From assembly GCA_051530055.1 (NCBI GenBank), contig CM121341.1, positions 13,330,001-13,394,000 on the forward strand: 64,000 bases of DNA, read 5' to 3'. The notes beneath the pieces were generated by a model. It searched no databases, was not told the origin of the DNA, and was given only the letters and a program-made list of their open reading frames with translations. Numbering within the stretch: position 1 is the stretch's first letter; every line of letters starts with the position of its first letter. Of this stretch, positions 63,625-64,000 are shown piece by piece. The translations under genes were made by a program, and so were the position numbers. The DNA comes from Neoechinorhynchus agilis (Eukaryota > Acanthocephala).

Positions 63625-64000
63625 AGAATTTAATAGAAATCGGGCGATTGAGTTCAATGAGTTCATATGGACCTATATTCTTTTTATTATTTCAAAAGTC
63701 ACCTATACCCACAGTTAACCATTAATTAATAATCACCATCAATTATTCTTTAAAGCACGAAATAAGTTGATCCAGGCATAAAGAGGGTGCGAGACTGAGT
63801 TTTGAATTGATCTCAAATGCATCAGTCTGGGTCACTTTTCGATATGACGCTCACAATTAACTAGCGATAAAATGGGAAATTTTAACGCTCGAAAAAGAAT
63901 GCGGTCTATTAAACTACAACCAAAGCGTAATTCTTAAAATAGTACCTCGTGGCGACTGCTGATTATTGCACAGTTTCTACGATACATCTTAAAAGAATGT
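63625..64000. other. 3' flank of the PP2A gene, no gene seen
   Basis: AT-rich, presumably 3' UTR and intergenic sequence. Nothing else recognised. Confidence 0.5.

Overview
The window is animal nuclear DNA from a gene-dense but repeat-riddled region. It is about 60-65% AT by eye. Introns are mostly 32-65 nt with GT-AG ends; one is GC-AG. The host genes are all conserved eukaryotic or metazoan types: phosphomannomutase, site-1 protease, a Y-box protein, LRRC57, cap-binding protein CBP20, WDR12 (two copies), METTL2, RNPS1, Rab1, ALKBH6 and the PP2A scaffold subunit. An initiator tRNA-Met is also present. Many start codons follow an AG directly. That pattern, the very short introns and some intron-like insertions bounded by direct repeats inside conserved coding sequence recall compact genomes with spliced-leader trans-splicing. 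Larvaceans, particularly Fritillaria with its reported non-canonical introns, and rotifers are candidates. I cannot fix the phylum from sequence alone.

Layout. 0-6.7 kb: a short unidentified ORF, a fragment of a non-LTR retrotransposon with a restriction-like endonuclease (called REL here), a 131/96-bp minisatellite and a tRNA-derived SINE. 6.75-16.9 kb: a clean run of plus-strand genes: PMM, site-1 protease, an unidentified set of exons, the Y-box gene and LRRC57. 17-19 kb: a tRNA-Pro-like relic, a minus-strand REL tail and a nest of small inverted repeats. 19.1-19.6 kb: CBP20 on the minus strand. 20.5-25.1 kb: a broken APE-type LINE followed by the best REL copy.

25.7-38.3 kb is dominated by a near-identical inverted duplication with arms of about 4.35 kb (26123-30476 and 33953-38306). 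Each arm carries WDR12, an initiator tRNA-Met, a decayed tRNA-Met relative and part of a GC-rich Tc1/mariner element. The 3.5-kb spacer holds a rearranged METTL2, a Penelope-like (PLE) endonuclease relic and another REL copy. 38.3-42.3 kb: minus-strand LINE pieces with an intact 447-aa ORF1, then a PLE 3' end. 42.6-43.3 kb: RNPS1. 43.4-51 kb: PLE fold-backs, inverted PLE halves, about twelve units of a 269-bp satellite, and a REL fragment. 51.4-64 kb: Rab1 (minus), several unidentified small genes, a second SINE copy, PLE-type fold-backs, an ALKBH6-like gene and the PP2A scaffold gene.

The observations most worth following up are these. An 845-bp segment in the site-1 protease gene is bounded by the 8-bp direct repeat AATTCCAC, and removing it restores a 716-codon frame exactly; it can be read as an AG-AC intron. 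Similar direct-repeat-bounded insertions occur in ALKBH6 and METTL2. Hammerhead-ribozyme-like cores (CTGANGA, stem, GAAA) are scattered through the PLE ends. Finally, several rearrangement breakpoints meet at the 3' end of the initiator tRNA gene.
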